Shown here: positions 34,122-42,015 of the stretch, piece by piece
Position numbering within the stretch: position 1 is the stretch's first letter
Layout of the letters: every line of letters starts with the position of its first letter
Source: JAJUFS01 sp036381175
GTDB taxonomy: Bacteria > Pseudomonadota > Gammaproteobacteria > Natronospirales > JAJUFS01
Length of the DNA: 64,000 nt
Direction: 5' to 3'
Assembly (NCBI GenBank): GCA_036381175.1
Contig: DASVDI010000046.1
Location: 45,928-109,927, forward strand
Notes under the pieces: generated by a model
The model's input: only the letters and a program-made list of their open reading frames with translations
The model's database searches: none
Told to the model about the DNA's origin: nothing
Made by a program: the position numbers and the translations under genes

Positions 34122-34396
34122 TGTTGCTTGGGTGGTCGCCGGAATCACTTGGCGATCTTGATCGTCTGTACGCGTTCCTCGCGGCTGTGAACCCCGTGGT
34201 GGCCGGCAAGGCCGTCCGGGAATTGGTGATGGCTGCCGAGGTCTTGCGCGAACATCCACGCATGGGCGAGCAGTTGAGCCGCTACGATCCTCGGGAAGTT
34301 CGCCGATTGATCGTTTCTCGCTACGAACTTCGGTATGAAGTCGTTGGGGAAAACCTCTACATTCTGCGATTGTGGAACACCCGCGAAACTCGATGA
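34121..34396 (+). CDS. ParE/RelE-type toxin
   Basis: A 91-residue RelE/ParE superfamily toxin: WSPESLGDLDRLYAFLAAVNPVVAGKAVREL, LREHPRMGEQLSRYDPREVRRLIVSRYELRYEV, LYILRLWNTRE. These are the typical helix hairpin and beta-sheet with the C-terminal W-x-T/H-x-R end. ParE members poison DNA gyrase, while RelE members cut mRNA; the Arg-rich pattern and RHH partner favour ParE. GTG 34118 is an alternative start. Confidence 0.88.
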   Translation: MLLGWSPESLGDLDRLYAFLAAVNPVVAGKAVRELVMAAEVLREHPRMGEQLSRYDPREVRRLIVSRYELRYEVVGENLYILRLWNTRETR

Positions 34397-34406
34397 TTCT
34401 TCAGCC

Positions 34407-34433
34407 GGACGGCTCCGTGAGGCCGCCTTTTTC
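34407..34433 (+). terminator. terminator after the toxin gene
   Basis: GGACGGC pairs with GCCGCC (one bulged A) around TCCGTGAG and is followed by TTTTTCTTT. It lies 10 bp after the toxin stop. Confidence 0.7.
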
Positions 34434-34513
34434 TTTGAGATTCACGGTCGCGACAACGTGTTGGCCGCGTTAGAATGCGCGCGTTTTATCCACTTCCTTT
34501 ACGGTGAATTCCC

Positions 34514-35401
34514 ATGCACGCCGGTTCCGTCGCCGCCCGCAAACTGGAGAAGCGCCTGTACCGCCAGGCAGGGCAAGCCATCCAGGATTTCAACATGATC
34601 GAGGAAGGCGATCGCATCATGGTCTGTCTTTCCGGTGGCAAGGATTCCTACACCTTGCTCGATCTGTTGCTCGGCCTGAAAGCGCGCGCGCCTGTGAATT
34701 TCGAGCTGATCGCCGTGAATCTCGATCAGAAGCAGCCGGGATTCCCCGAGCATGTGCTGCCGGAATATCTCGCCTCGATTGGCGTCGAGTACACGATTCT
34801 CGAGCAGGACACGTACAGCGTCGTCAAACGCGTGATTCCCGAAGGCAAGACGACGTGTTCGCTGTGTTCGCGGTTGCGGCGCGGCGCGTTGTATACGTTC
34901 GCTGCGGAGAACGGCATCACGAAGATCGCGCTCGGCCATCACGCTGACGACATTCTCGAAACGTTTTTCCTGAATTTTTTCCACGGCGGAAAATTGAAAG
35001 CGATGCCGCCGAAGCTTGAATCCGACGATGGGCGAAACATCGTGATTCGTCCGCTCGCGTATTGCCGCGAGAAAGACATCGCGCGCTGGTCGCATTTTCG
35101 CGAGTACCCGATCATTCCGTGCAATCTGTGCGGCTCGCAGGAAAACCTGCAGCGCAAGGAAATCAAGAAAATGCTCAACGCGTGGGAGAAGGAATCGCCG
35201 AAGAAAATCGATTCCATGCTCGCCGCCTTGAAGAGCGTGGTGCCGAGTCATTTGATGGACACGGAACTGTTCGATTTTCGCGCGCTCGGTGGGAACATCG
35301 AGCGCGACACGCGCTGGTTTGATGAAGATGAACCGCCGCACCGGACGCGTGAAATTGCTGTGCCGCTGGATCAGCTCGTGCGCCGCGCGGGTGGTGCGTA
35401 A
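34514..35401 (+). CDS. ttcA: tRNA 2-thiocytidine(32) synthetase TtcA
   Basis: Thiolates cytidine 32 of some tRNAs using ATP and a [4Fe-4S] cluster. The 295-residue protein has the PP-loop VCLSGGKDSYTLLDLL (about 37-53), the cluster cysteines in KTTCSLCSRLRRGAL and IIPCNLCGSQ, and ALGHHADDILETFFLN. Length and motifs match TtcA and exclude TilS. It is preceded by the toxin terminator and followed by slyX with 86 bp between. Confidence 0.95.
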   Translation: MHAGSVAARKLEKRLYRQAGQAIQDFNMIEEGDRIMVCLSGGKDSYTLLDLLLGLKARAPVNFELIAVNLDQKQPGFPEHVLPEYLASIGVEYTILEQDTYSVVKRVIPEGKTTCSLCSRLRRGALYTFAAENGITKIALGHHADDILETFFLNFFHGGKLKAMPPKLESDDGRNIVIRPLAYCREKDIARWSHFREYPIIPCNLCGSQENLQRKEIKKMLNAWEKESPKKIDSMLAALKSVVPSHLMDTELFDFRALGGNIERDTRWFDEDEPPHRTREIAVPLDQLVRRAGGA

Positions 35402-35487
35402 AGAGCGCGCGATGCGTAATGCCTGAGACGACGATTATCGAAGTAGTGTGGGAGTGGCATCCTGCCGCGAATATTTGAAGAGATCAC

Positions 35488-35694
35488 ATGACCAACGAAA
35501 AGATCATCGACCTGGAAACGCGAATCGCCTTCCTCGAAGACGCGCAACAGCAGTTGTCCGATGTGATCGCGCGGCAGGAAAAGGAAATGGAACGTCTTGG
35601 CCGGCAAGTGCAGGACCTGGAAAAACAGCTTCGGCAAGCCGTTCCGTCGCTGGTTGCCGATGCGAGCGAGGAAACGCCGCCGCCGCATTATTGA
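35488..35694 (+). CDS. slyX: SlyX family protein
   Basis: A 68-residue coiled-coil protein: IIDLETRIAFLEDAQQQLSDVI, RQEKEMERLGRQVQDLEKQL, ending with the hallmark ETPPPHY. The function of SlyX is unknown. It converges on the DUF465 gene across a REP element. Confidence 0.9.
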   Translation: MTNEKIIDLETRIAFLEDAQQQLSDVIARQEKEMERLGRQVQDLEKQLRQAVPSLVADASEETPPPHY

Positions 35695-35744
35695 TTGTAG
35701 GAGAGGCGCGAACACGGTCATTCGCGCCTGAAGGCGCTCCTACG
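35695..35744. repeat. REP element between slyX and DUF465
   Basis: TTGTAGGAGAGGCGCGAA and the inverted TTCGCGCCTGAAGGCGCTCCTAC enclose CACGGTCA. It fills the whole gap between the two convergent genes, and its GTAG supplies the TAG stop codon of the DUF465 gene. Confidence 0.85.
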
Positions 35745-35940
35745 CATCCAGGTCCGGAATCAGCCGGCTCTCCAGCCGCGCGATGAAATCCTTCAGCTGC
35801 AACTTGCGCTTTTTCAGCCGCTTGAGCTGCAATTCGTTCACGGACGGGTCCGCCGCCATCAGCAGGATCGCATCGTCCAGGTCGCGGTGTTCCTGCCGCA
35901 GCAGCGCGAGTTGATTGCGGACGGATTCCTGATCCTGCAT
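35740..35940 (-). CDS. DUF465 (YdcH) family protein
   Basis: A 66-residue helical protein: LRQEHRDLDDAILLMAADPSVNELQLKRLKKRKLQLKDFI matches the YdcH pattern over residues 13-52. The ATG at 35940 has AAGGGGAG ten bases upstream. Function unknown. The TAG stop lies inside the REP element. Confidence 0.88.
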   Translation of the reverse strand: MQDQESVRNQLALLRQEHRDLDDAILLMAADPSVNELQLKRLKKRKLQLKDFIARLESRLIPDLDA

Positions 35941-36070
35941 GCGGCTCCCCTTCATCGAAGACTCCAAATTTACCTGAAACCATGCGTGTTCGCAGGCTCC
36001 GGCGCGACCTTGTTGTTTTCCGCAAGGTTGCCGCTGACAATGCGGGTTCGCGAAAGCACGGAGATGCATC

Positions 36071-37033
36071 ATGCAGAGACTTGAATTGCGAGGACTCGCG
36101 CGCGGCGCGCTGCTTTGGGCGTTGCTGTCGTTCATGGTTGCCTGTGGCGATGCCGAACAATCCGGCGAGCCGGCAAAAGACGCGGGTTACGTCGATGACA
36201 TGGCCGAGGAGCATGCCGGCGATTCAAGCATCCCGAGCGGGGCGATCGAACTCGGCGAGGTTGCCGCCATGCCGGTGCTGTCCGAGACCGTCGAGTACGG
36301 TCGCGTCAACGGCGTGCCGGTCAGCGGCTATCTTGCGTACCCCGAAACCGCGCACGGCGGCCTGCCTGGCGTGCTCATGTTTCCCGAGTGGTGGGGCCTG
36401 AACGATAACATTCGCGCCATGGCCGACAAGCTCGCCGCGCAAGGCTACGTCGTGCTCGCGCTGGATATTTACGGTGGCGAAGCCGCCGAAACGCCCGAGG
36501 CCGCGCGTGAACTCATGCAGGCCGCGATGGCCGACAAGGCCGCGCTCAACGACAACATCCGCGAAGCCTGGAAATTCATGACCGAGGAAATCGGCGCGCT
36601 GTCGGTGGCATCGTTAGGCTGGTGCCTTGGCGGCACGCTCGCGTTCAATACGGCCCTGCTGTACCCGGACCAGCTCGACGCTGCGGTCGTGTATTACGGC
36701 CATGTCGCAAGCGTCACGCCCGAACAGCTCGCCATGCTGAACATGCCCATCCTCGGATTCTTCGGTGCTGACGACGGCGGTATTCCCGTTGCAGGCGTAC
36801 GGCAGTTCGAGCAGACGCTGGAAAGCCTCGGCAAGGATGCAGAAATCGTCATTTACGAAGGCGCGGGTCATGCCTTTGCCAATCCGACCGGCGAGAATTT
36901 CCGGCCCGAACCCGCCGCCGATGCCTGGCAGAAGACGCTGACATTTCTTGACCGCACCTTGAACGCTGCGGTAAACCGGAACGTAATAGATAAGGAATCG
37001 GCGCCTGTGCCCACTCCAGCCACGACGAGGTAA
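36071..37033 (+). CDS. dienelactone-hydrolase-like lipoprotein
   Basis: A 320-residue alpha/beta hydrolase with a lipoprotein signal (LLSFMVACGDAEQ). The DLH domain contains LPGVLMFPEWWGLNDNI, the nucleophile Cys in GWCLGGTLAF, the acid Asp in FFGADDGGIP, and the His in EGAGHAFANP. A Cys nucleophile is typical of DLH-type enzymes. A ~40-residue acidic linker lies between the lipobox and the domain. The next gene follows 6 bp later, so both are one operon. Confidence 0.88.
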   Translation: MQRLELRGLARGALLWALLSFMVACGDAEQSGEPAKDAGYVDDMAEEHAGDSSIPSGAIELGEVAAMPVLSETVEYGRVNGVPVSGYLAYPETAHGGLPGVLMFPEWWGLNDNIRAMADKLAAQGYVVLALDIYGGEAAETPEAARELMQAAMADKAALNDNIREAWKFMTEEIGALSVASLGWCLGGTLAFNTALLYPDQLDAAVVYYGHVASVTPEQLAMLNMPILGFFGADDGGIPVAGVRQFEQTLESLGKDAEIVIYEGAGHAFANPTGENFRPEPAADAWQKTLTFLDRTLNAAVNRNVIDKESAPVPTPATTR

Positions 37034-37039
37034 ACCAAC

Positions 37040-37597
37040 ATGAAGAAAATGCTACTTGCGGCGGCTTTTATTGTATTTGCCGGCGGCGTTTCTGCTGCTG
37101 AACTCGCGGGCGTCACGCTGCCGGATACCGTCGAGCTTGGCGGCCAGGAGCTCACGCTCAACGGCATGGGATTGCGTGAAAAATTCTGGGTGGATGTGTA
37201 TGTCGGCGCGCTTTACCTGCCGCAACCTGCGGACACCGCCGAAACCGCCATCAACATGGAAGGTCCCAGTCGTGTCGTGATGCACTTCGTGCATGACGCG
37301 CCCGCCGACAAGATCATCGACGGCTGGAAGGAAGGCTTCGCTAACAACAACGAGAAAGCCGTTATCGATGCGCTCGGCGAACGGATCGCGACATTCAACA
37401 GTTTCTTCACCGACGACATTGTCGAAGGACAGGCGGTTGTGCTCGATTACATTCCAGGTGAAGGCACCACGGTGAGCATCGACGGTGAGACAAAAGGCAC
37501 CATCGAAGGTGCTGATTTCAATCGCGCATTGCGCGCGGTGTGGCTCGGACCAAAACCGCCGAGCAAGGATTTCCGGGAAGGTCTGTTGGGTAAGTGA
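37040..37597 (+). CDS. chalcone isomerase-fold periplasmic protein
   Basis: A 185-residue exported protein: signal peptide MKKMLLAAAFIVFAGGVSA, then AGVTLPDTVELGGQELTLNGMGLR, EKFWVDVYVGALYLP, MHFVHDAPADKIIDGWKEGF and a C-terminal WLGPKPPSKDFREGLLG. This is the bacterial chalcone-isomerase-like family, thought to bind fatty acids or small apolar ligands rather than flavonoids. It is 6 bp downstream of the hydrolase gene and ends with a strong terminator. Confidence 0.88.
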   Translation: MKKMLLAAAFIVFAGGVSAAELAGVTLPDTVELGGQELTLNGMGLREKFWVDVYVGALYLPQPADTAETAINMEGPSRVVMHFVHDAPADKIIDGWKEGFANNNEKAVIDALGERIATFNSFFTDDIVEGQAVVLDYIPGEGTTVSIDGETKGTIEGADFNRALRAVWLGPKPPSKDFREGLLGK

Positions 37598-37623
37598 AAC
37601 AACTTGTCGCCGTAAGGCCAAGT

Positions 37624-37655
37624 AAAAAAAAGCCGGCGCGAGCCGGCTTTTTTTT
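37624..37655. terminator. bidirectional terminator after the chalcone-isomerase-fold gene
   Basis: AAAAAAAAGCCGGC and GCCGGCTTTTTTTT form a long stem around GCGA. It lies between two convergent genes (stops at 37597 and 37680) and can serve both. Confidence 0.95.
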
Positions 37656-37679
37656 GGATGAAACGCAAGGCGTTGGTTG

Positions 37680-38837
37680 TTACGGCCGAAGCACCACTTT
37701 CACGCAATTGTCTTTCTTGTTGTTGAAGATTTCGTAACCCTTGTCGACTTCATCCAATGGCAAGTGGTGCGTGATGATGTCATCCGTCACGATCTTCCGT
37801 TCCGCAACCAGCGGCATGAGTTCATCGATGTAGTTGTGCACCGGTGCTTGCCCCGCGGTGATCTGTATTCCCTTGTCCATCCACTGGCCCAGCGGAAAGT
37901 TGTCATACGCTGTTCCGTACACGCCAAGGACGGAAACGCGGCCACCGCGGCGCACGGCCGCGATTGCCTGGTCCAGCACCTTGATGGATCCACGCTCAAG
38001 GTGCGCTGCGGCTTTCACTTTCGCGCCGATGCCGCGATCCGGTTCCATGCCGACGGCATCGATGCAGACATCCGCGCCGTGTCCGCCGGTTGCTTCCAGC
38101 ACGGCATCGACCGCATCGCGCTCGTTCGCATCGATCGTTTCCGAACCGCAGGCATCACGCGCCATGGCAAGACGGTACGGCACCACGTCGATGCCGATCA
38201 CTTGCGCAGCACCGCGATGCCAGGCGCATTTCTGCGCCATCAATCCGACAGGCCCGCAACCAAACACCGCAACCGTGTCGCCTTCGCCCACATGTGCCCA
38301 GTCATTACCGGCCCAGCCGGTCGGCAGGATGTCGGTGAGAAACAGTGCCTGGTCGTCGGAAATTTCTTCGGGCACGATGCGGCAGCCGTAATCCGCGTAC
38401 GGCACGCGCACCGCTTCCGCCTGGCCGCCGTCGTAGCCGCCGTACAGATCAGTGTAGCCAAACAATCCACCGCCCTTGTTCTTGAGTACGCCGCCGCGCA
38501 CGCCGTATTTTTCCGGATTTGAATTTTCACAGCCGACGGGCACGTCGTGCCGGCAGTTGAAGCAGTCGCCGCAGGCAATCGGAAACGGCACGACAACACG
38601 ATCGCCTTTTTTCAGATTGTTCACGCCACTGCCGACGTCTTCGATGATGCCCATGAATTCATGGCCGAGCGTCTGCTTGTGAAGCTGCGGCATGAGTCCG
38701 TTATAAATGTGCAGATCGGAACCGCAGATGGCGGTGGACGTCACGCGCACAATCGCGTCGCGTGAATCCTTGATCCCCGGATCGGGAACGTCCTTGCACT
38801 TGACGTGCTTCGGCATGGAAAAGACGGCGGCCTTCAT
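37680..38837 (-). CDS. zinc-dependent alcohol/formaldehyde dehydrogenase-like protein
   Basis: A 385-residue MDR dehydrogenase. The catalytic zinc ligands appear in TAICGSDLHIYNG and TLGHEFMGI; the structural zinc set in PIACGDCFNCRHDVPVGCENSN. The Rossmann motif is VAVFGCGPVGLMAQKCAW. It resembles the stand-alone formaldehyde-dismutase-like dehydrogenases, which often keep a bound NAD, rather than glutathione-dependent FrmA. The substrate is not established. It is flanked by terminators and transcribed alone. Confidence 0.88.
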   Translation of the reverse strand: MKAAVFSMPKHVKCKDVPDPGIKDSRDAIVRVTSTAICGSDLHIYNGLMPQLHKQTLGHEFMGIIEDVGSGVNNLKKGDRVVVPFPIACGDCFNCRHDVPVGCENSNPEKYGVRGGVLKNKGGGLFGYTDLYGGYDGGQAEAVRVPYADYGCRIVPEEISDDQALFLTDILPTGWAGNDWAHVGEGDTVAVFGCGPVGLMAQKCAWHRGAAQVIGIDVVPYRLAMARDACGSETIDANERDAVDAVLEATGGHGADVCIDAVGMEPDRGIGAKVKAAAHLERGSIKVLDQAIAAVRRGGRVSVLGVYGTAYDNFPLGQWMDKGIQITAGQAPVHNYIDELMPLVAERKIVTDDIITHHLPLDEVDKGYEIFNNKKDNCVKVVLRP

Positions 38838-38935
38838 TGCGCAGCACCCACTGTTCAGTAATGGGAGTGTTCTGGGGACGGCGGAGTGCGTAGTAAACGC
38901 GAGGAAACACTCACGCCAGTATCAAAGCGGCAGAT

Positions 38936-39724
38936 TCAAAGCAACCAGTTCTTGTTATTGTCGCCAAACGCGATGAAATACGGATTCAACAGGCTTTCCT
39001 TCGCGTTGTATTGCAACGCTTCGCCACTCGCGGCTTCAACAATCGTGCCGCCCGCCGCACTCAGCACTGCATGCGCTGCTGCCGTGTCCCATTCCGAGGT
39101 CGGGCCGAGACGCGGATAGACATCCGCCTTGCCTTGCGCAACGAGACAGATTTTCAGCGATGAGCCCATGGAAACAATTTCATGTTCGCCGAGTTTTTCG
39201 AGATAGGCATCAACATCTGCGCCACGATGCGAGCGGCTCGCAACGACGCGTGGCGGTTGGGCGGCCGGCGCCTTTACGCTTATCGGTTTTGTTTCGCCGG
39301 TGGATTTGCGGATCTGCGCGCCAGCACTTTCTGCACCGAGATAGGTGGTCCCGGCGACGGGAACATGCACAATGCCGATCACCGGCCTGCCGTTCTCGAT
39401 CAGCGCGATGTTCACGGTGAACTCGCCATTCTTCTTGACGAATTCCTTCGTGCCGTCGAGCGGATCGACCAGCCAGTAGCGTTCCCAGTGACGACGCTCG
39501 CCCCAGGGAGTCACCGCGGATTCCTCGCTGAGTATCGGAAGATCCGGTGTGAGTTCCTTGAGACCTGCAACGATTTCACGATGCGCGGCGAGATCGGCTT
39601 CGGTTAACGGTGAACGATCGCCTTTCTCGGTCACGTCGAAGTCGGTATTGTAAACGGCGAGAATCCGCTGACCCGCACGCTGGGCAATCTCGACCAGCGG
39701 TGCGAGAAATCCCTGTTCAGACAT
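38936..39724 (-). CDS. cysQ: 3'(2'),5'-bisphosphate nucleotidase CysQ
   Basis: Removes the 3' phosphate from PAP, a product of sulfate activation and sulfotransferases. The 262 residues contain the Mg-dependent phosphatase motifs: DRSPLTEADLAAH, LSEESAVTPWGER, WLVDPLDGTKEF, and the late GPTSEWDTAAAHAVL with the second Asp. ATG 39724 is chosen over the long upstream extension, which lies in yrfG. A sulfotransferase that would make PAP is in the same window at 57.6 kb. It is divergent from yrfG with only 13 bp between starts. Confidence 0.92.
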   Translation of the reverse strand: MSEQGFLAPLVEIAQRAGQRILAVYNTDFDVTEKGDRSPLTEADLAAHREIVAGLKELTPDLPILSEESAVTPWGERRHWERYWLVDPLDGTKEFVKKNGEFTVNIALIENGRPVIGIVHVPVAGTTYLGAESAGAQIRKSTGETKPISVKAPAAQPPRVVASRSHRGADVDAYLEKLGEHEIVSMGSSLKICLVAQGKADVYPRLGPTSEWDTAAAHAVLSAAGGTIVEAASGEALQYNAKESLLNPYFIAFGDNNKNWLL

Positions 39725-39737
39725 TCGTGGTTCCCCG

Positions 39738-40442
39738 ATGAAACAAGACGCGCAGTTTAACGCTTCACCCGGCACCTTGCCGCAAACCCTCGTCGATTGG
39801 GACAGGGTCGATACCGTATTGCTCGACATGGACGGCACGCTGCTCGATCTGCATTTCGACAATCGTTTCTGGATTGAACTGTTGCCGACGCGCTGGGGCG
39901 AGCAGCGTGGCATGAGTTACGAGGAAGCGTTCGCGGAACTCTATCCGCTGTTCAAGGCGCGCGAAGGTACGCTGGATTGGTACAGCACCACGTTCTGGCA
40001 ACAGAAACTCGGGCTGAACATCGTCGAGATGAAAGGCGAGCTTGCGCATCTCGTGCAGGTGTTGCCTGGCGCTGATGATTTTTTGCGCGCCGTGCGTGAT
40101 TCTGGCCGCCGCCTCGTGCTCGTCACCAACGCGCACGACGACACTCTGGAGTTCAAGCTTGCGCGCATCGAGATCGGTCAGTACTTCGATGCGATGTACA
40201 CCTCGCACCAGTTCGGCATTCCGAAAGAAGGCGACGGTTTCTGGCAGCGCGTGCAGGAAAGAGAACCGTTCGAGAAATCGCGCGCGCTGTTCGCGGATGA
40301 CAGCATCAGCGTGCTGCGCGCCGCGCGCGATTACGGCATTGCGCAGCTCGTCTGCATGAGACAGCCGGATTCAACGCAGGCAGCGCGTGATGTGACGGAA
40401 TTTCGGGGCGTGGTGAGCTTGCGGGAAATCATGCCGAACTAG
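39738..40442 (+). CDS. yrfG: HAD-family GMP/IMP nucleotidase YrfG
   Basis: A 234-residue HAD hydrolase. Motif I is VLLDMDGTLLDLHFDNRFW, a sequence close to YrfG; motif II is LVTNAHDDT; the motif III/IV region is PKEGDGFW to LFADDSISVL. YrfG dephosphorylates GMP and IMP in E. coli. In many relatives nudE sits between cysQ and yrfG; here nudE is missing and the two genes are divergent. Confidence 0.88.
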   Translation: MKQDAQFNASPGTLPQTLVDWDRVDTVLLDMDGTLLDLHFDNRFWIELLPTRWGEQRGMSYEEAFAELYPLFKAREGTLDWYSTTFWQQKLGLNIVEMKGELAHLVQVLPGADDFLRAVRDSGRRLVLVTNAHDDTLEFKLARIEIGQYFDAMYTSHQFGIPKEGDGFWQRVQEREPFEKSRALFADDSISVLRAARDYGIAQLVCMRQPDSTQAARDVTEFRGVVSLREIMPN

Positions 40443-40461
40443 TTCACGAGGACGGGATTGA

Positions 40462-41415
40462 TCAGGCCAGCGCAACGTGACGCGCTTTGGATTCCGCTGT
40501 GCCCATCGCATGGTGCTGCCAGAGTTCCAGGAATCCCGGACGAAAAGAGGCTCCCTCCTGCCACGGTTTTCGTGCGCCCGCGAAATGAAGTATCCGGATA
40601 CGGCTTTCCTTGCGCGCAGCTCGCTGGCCATCATTGCGCAGGATGATGCTGTCACCGTTGATTTCAACCTGAGCATGATCATCAAGCCAACGCGCTTCCC
40701 GGCGTTCTTTCTCCGGGAACGCGGATGAATCGGTGAAATGCAACGTGGCCGCGTTGTCCTCGTATCCCAGCAAACCGGCGACGATTCCAAGATCGGCAAG
40801 ACACAAGCTGAGCAGGTTCTGATCGGGCAACGGAAAATCACCGAAGAAATCGGCGTAGTTCGTTGCTGCGGCGCGCAGTTCAGAAATCAGTTCGCGACGA
40901 ACGGCGACGGTTCCTGAACTCAACGCGGAATAACGTCCTGTCAGCGTCTTGAATAATACGCCGGGATGTTTCGCGCAAAACCGCAGCATTCTTTTTTTGG
41001 GGCGCTTGGGAATGCAGCGGGTCAAGGGGCAGCGATAGTTCGCGTTCCGCAGCAACTGGCCAATGTGATCGGCAGTTGCCATGAGCGGATGCGTGTCCAG
41101 CTGCTGGAAAAGATCGTCGATGTTTTCCAGCACGAGCACATCGGGATCAATGACGACCATGCGGTCGAACGGCGCCGCATCGACATCGAAAAGCGCATAG
41201 CAGCCGAAGAACCTTTCCGAATCGACCGGAATGCTGCGTTGTGGCCGATGACTGGAAATGCCATTGCCCGACAGCCACAGGCGTTGATTGTCGGTGAGGC
41301 CGACATCAATCACGGCGATTGGAAAATGGCTGTGCTTGCGTATGGAGTTCGCGAGTGCCTGAACGCCGATGAAATAACGGGAATCCGAAATCGTGACATA
41401 TCCCTGTGTCTGCAT
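40462..41415 (-). CDS. GT8-like glycosyltransferase
   Basis: A 317-residue protein with features of family 8 glycosyltransferases: an N-terminal YVTISDSRYFIGVQALANSIRKH, the DxD-like MVVIDPDVLVLENIDDLF, SGTVAVRRE, DQNLLSLCL, and the C-terminal RILHFAGARKPWQEG that binds the nucleotide sugar phosphate in this family. Acceptor and donor are unknown. No other polysaccharide genes are adjacent. It converges on yrfG with 19 bp between. Confidence 0.7.
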   Translation of the reverse strand: MQTQGYVTISDSRYFIGVQALANSIRKHSHFPIAVIDVGLTDNQRLWLSGNGISSHRPQRSIPVDSERFFGCYALFDVDAAPFDRMVVIDPDVLVLENIDDLFQQLDTHPLMATADHIGQLLRNANYRCPLTRCIPKRPKKRMLRFCAKHPGVLFKTLTGRYSALSSGTVAVRRELISELRAAATNYADFFGDFPLPDQNLLSLCLADLGIVAGLLGYEDNAATLHFTDSSAFPEKERREARWLDDHAQVEINGDSIILRNDGQRAARKESRIRILHFAGARKPWQEGASFRPGFLELWQHHAMGTAESKARHVALA

Positions 41416-41556
41416 GCCGTATCGCCCCTGTGGAACAGCGGCGCGAGGATCGCGCGCGCATTGCGTTCCGTGACATGCGTTGCAGGGGTTAAAGGTGGAT
41501 CAGGTGGGAGCCAGTAAAACGTGCAGGGATTGCTGTTGTGGTTCGCCGGGTGAAAC

Positions 41557-42015
41557 TTATTCGACGCCGCGTTTCGCCCAATCTTCGTGACGCCGGTCCC
41601 AGGAGCGGAACCGTTTGCGGCAGTACGCGTCCAGCGTTTCGTAATCGGGGAAGTACAGCTGCCAGTGCTTCGACAGTGGCTCGTCGAATTCGCACCAGTC
41701 ATTGGAATGGTCGCGACAGATCTGCGGGCGCTTCTCGTAGATGCCGCAGCGGCCACCAGGCTGGAGATGCTTGCAGGTAGTGACAACGAGCATGTACCAG
41801 GTTCCTTCATCCTTGAAGAACTGGATGTTGTCGTGGGACGCCTGCCAGAGCATGAAGTCGAAATCGTAGCGCGAGCGCGGCGTTTCGATTTCCTGCGTGA
41901 CGTAATGGCAGCAGATGGCGTTCGTGCAGTGGCTGCATTTTTCATCGCTGGTGAACTGCGAGCTATCGAGTTCGACGGTGATGGGCGGAAAACGAACGTC
42001 ATGCTTCCAGGTCAC
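41557..42015 (-). CDS. YkgJ family cysteine-cluster protein
   Basis: A 152-residue protein of the YkgJ zinc- or iron-binding family. The cysteine cluster starts CSHCTNAICCHYV, continues with VTTCKHLQPGGRCGIYEKRPQICRDH and a late YCRKRF. The start is GTG 42015, whose bases overlap the rhlB stop as GTGA, so it is translated by coupling after rhlB. The function is unknown; the family is proposed to bind Fe-S or Zn. The longer in-frame reading through rhlB is a shadow. Confidence 0.85.
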   Translation of the reverse strand: MTWKHDVRFPPITVELDSSQFTSDEKCSHCTNAICCHYVTQEIETPRSRYDFDFMLWQASHDNIQFFKDEGTWYMLVVTTCKHLQPGGRCGIYEKRPQICRDHSNDWCEFDEPLSKHWQLYFPDYETLDAYCRKRFRSWDRRHEDWAKRGVE

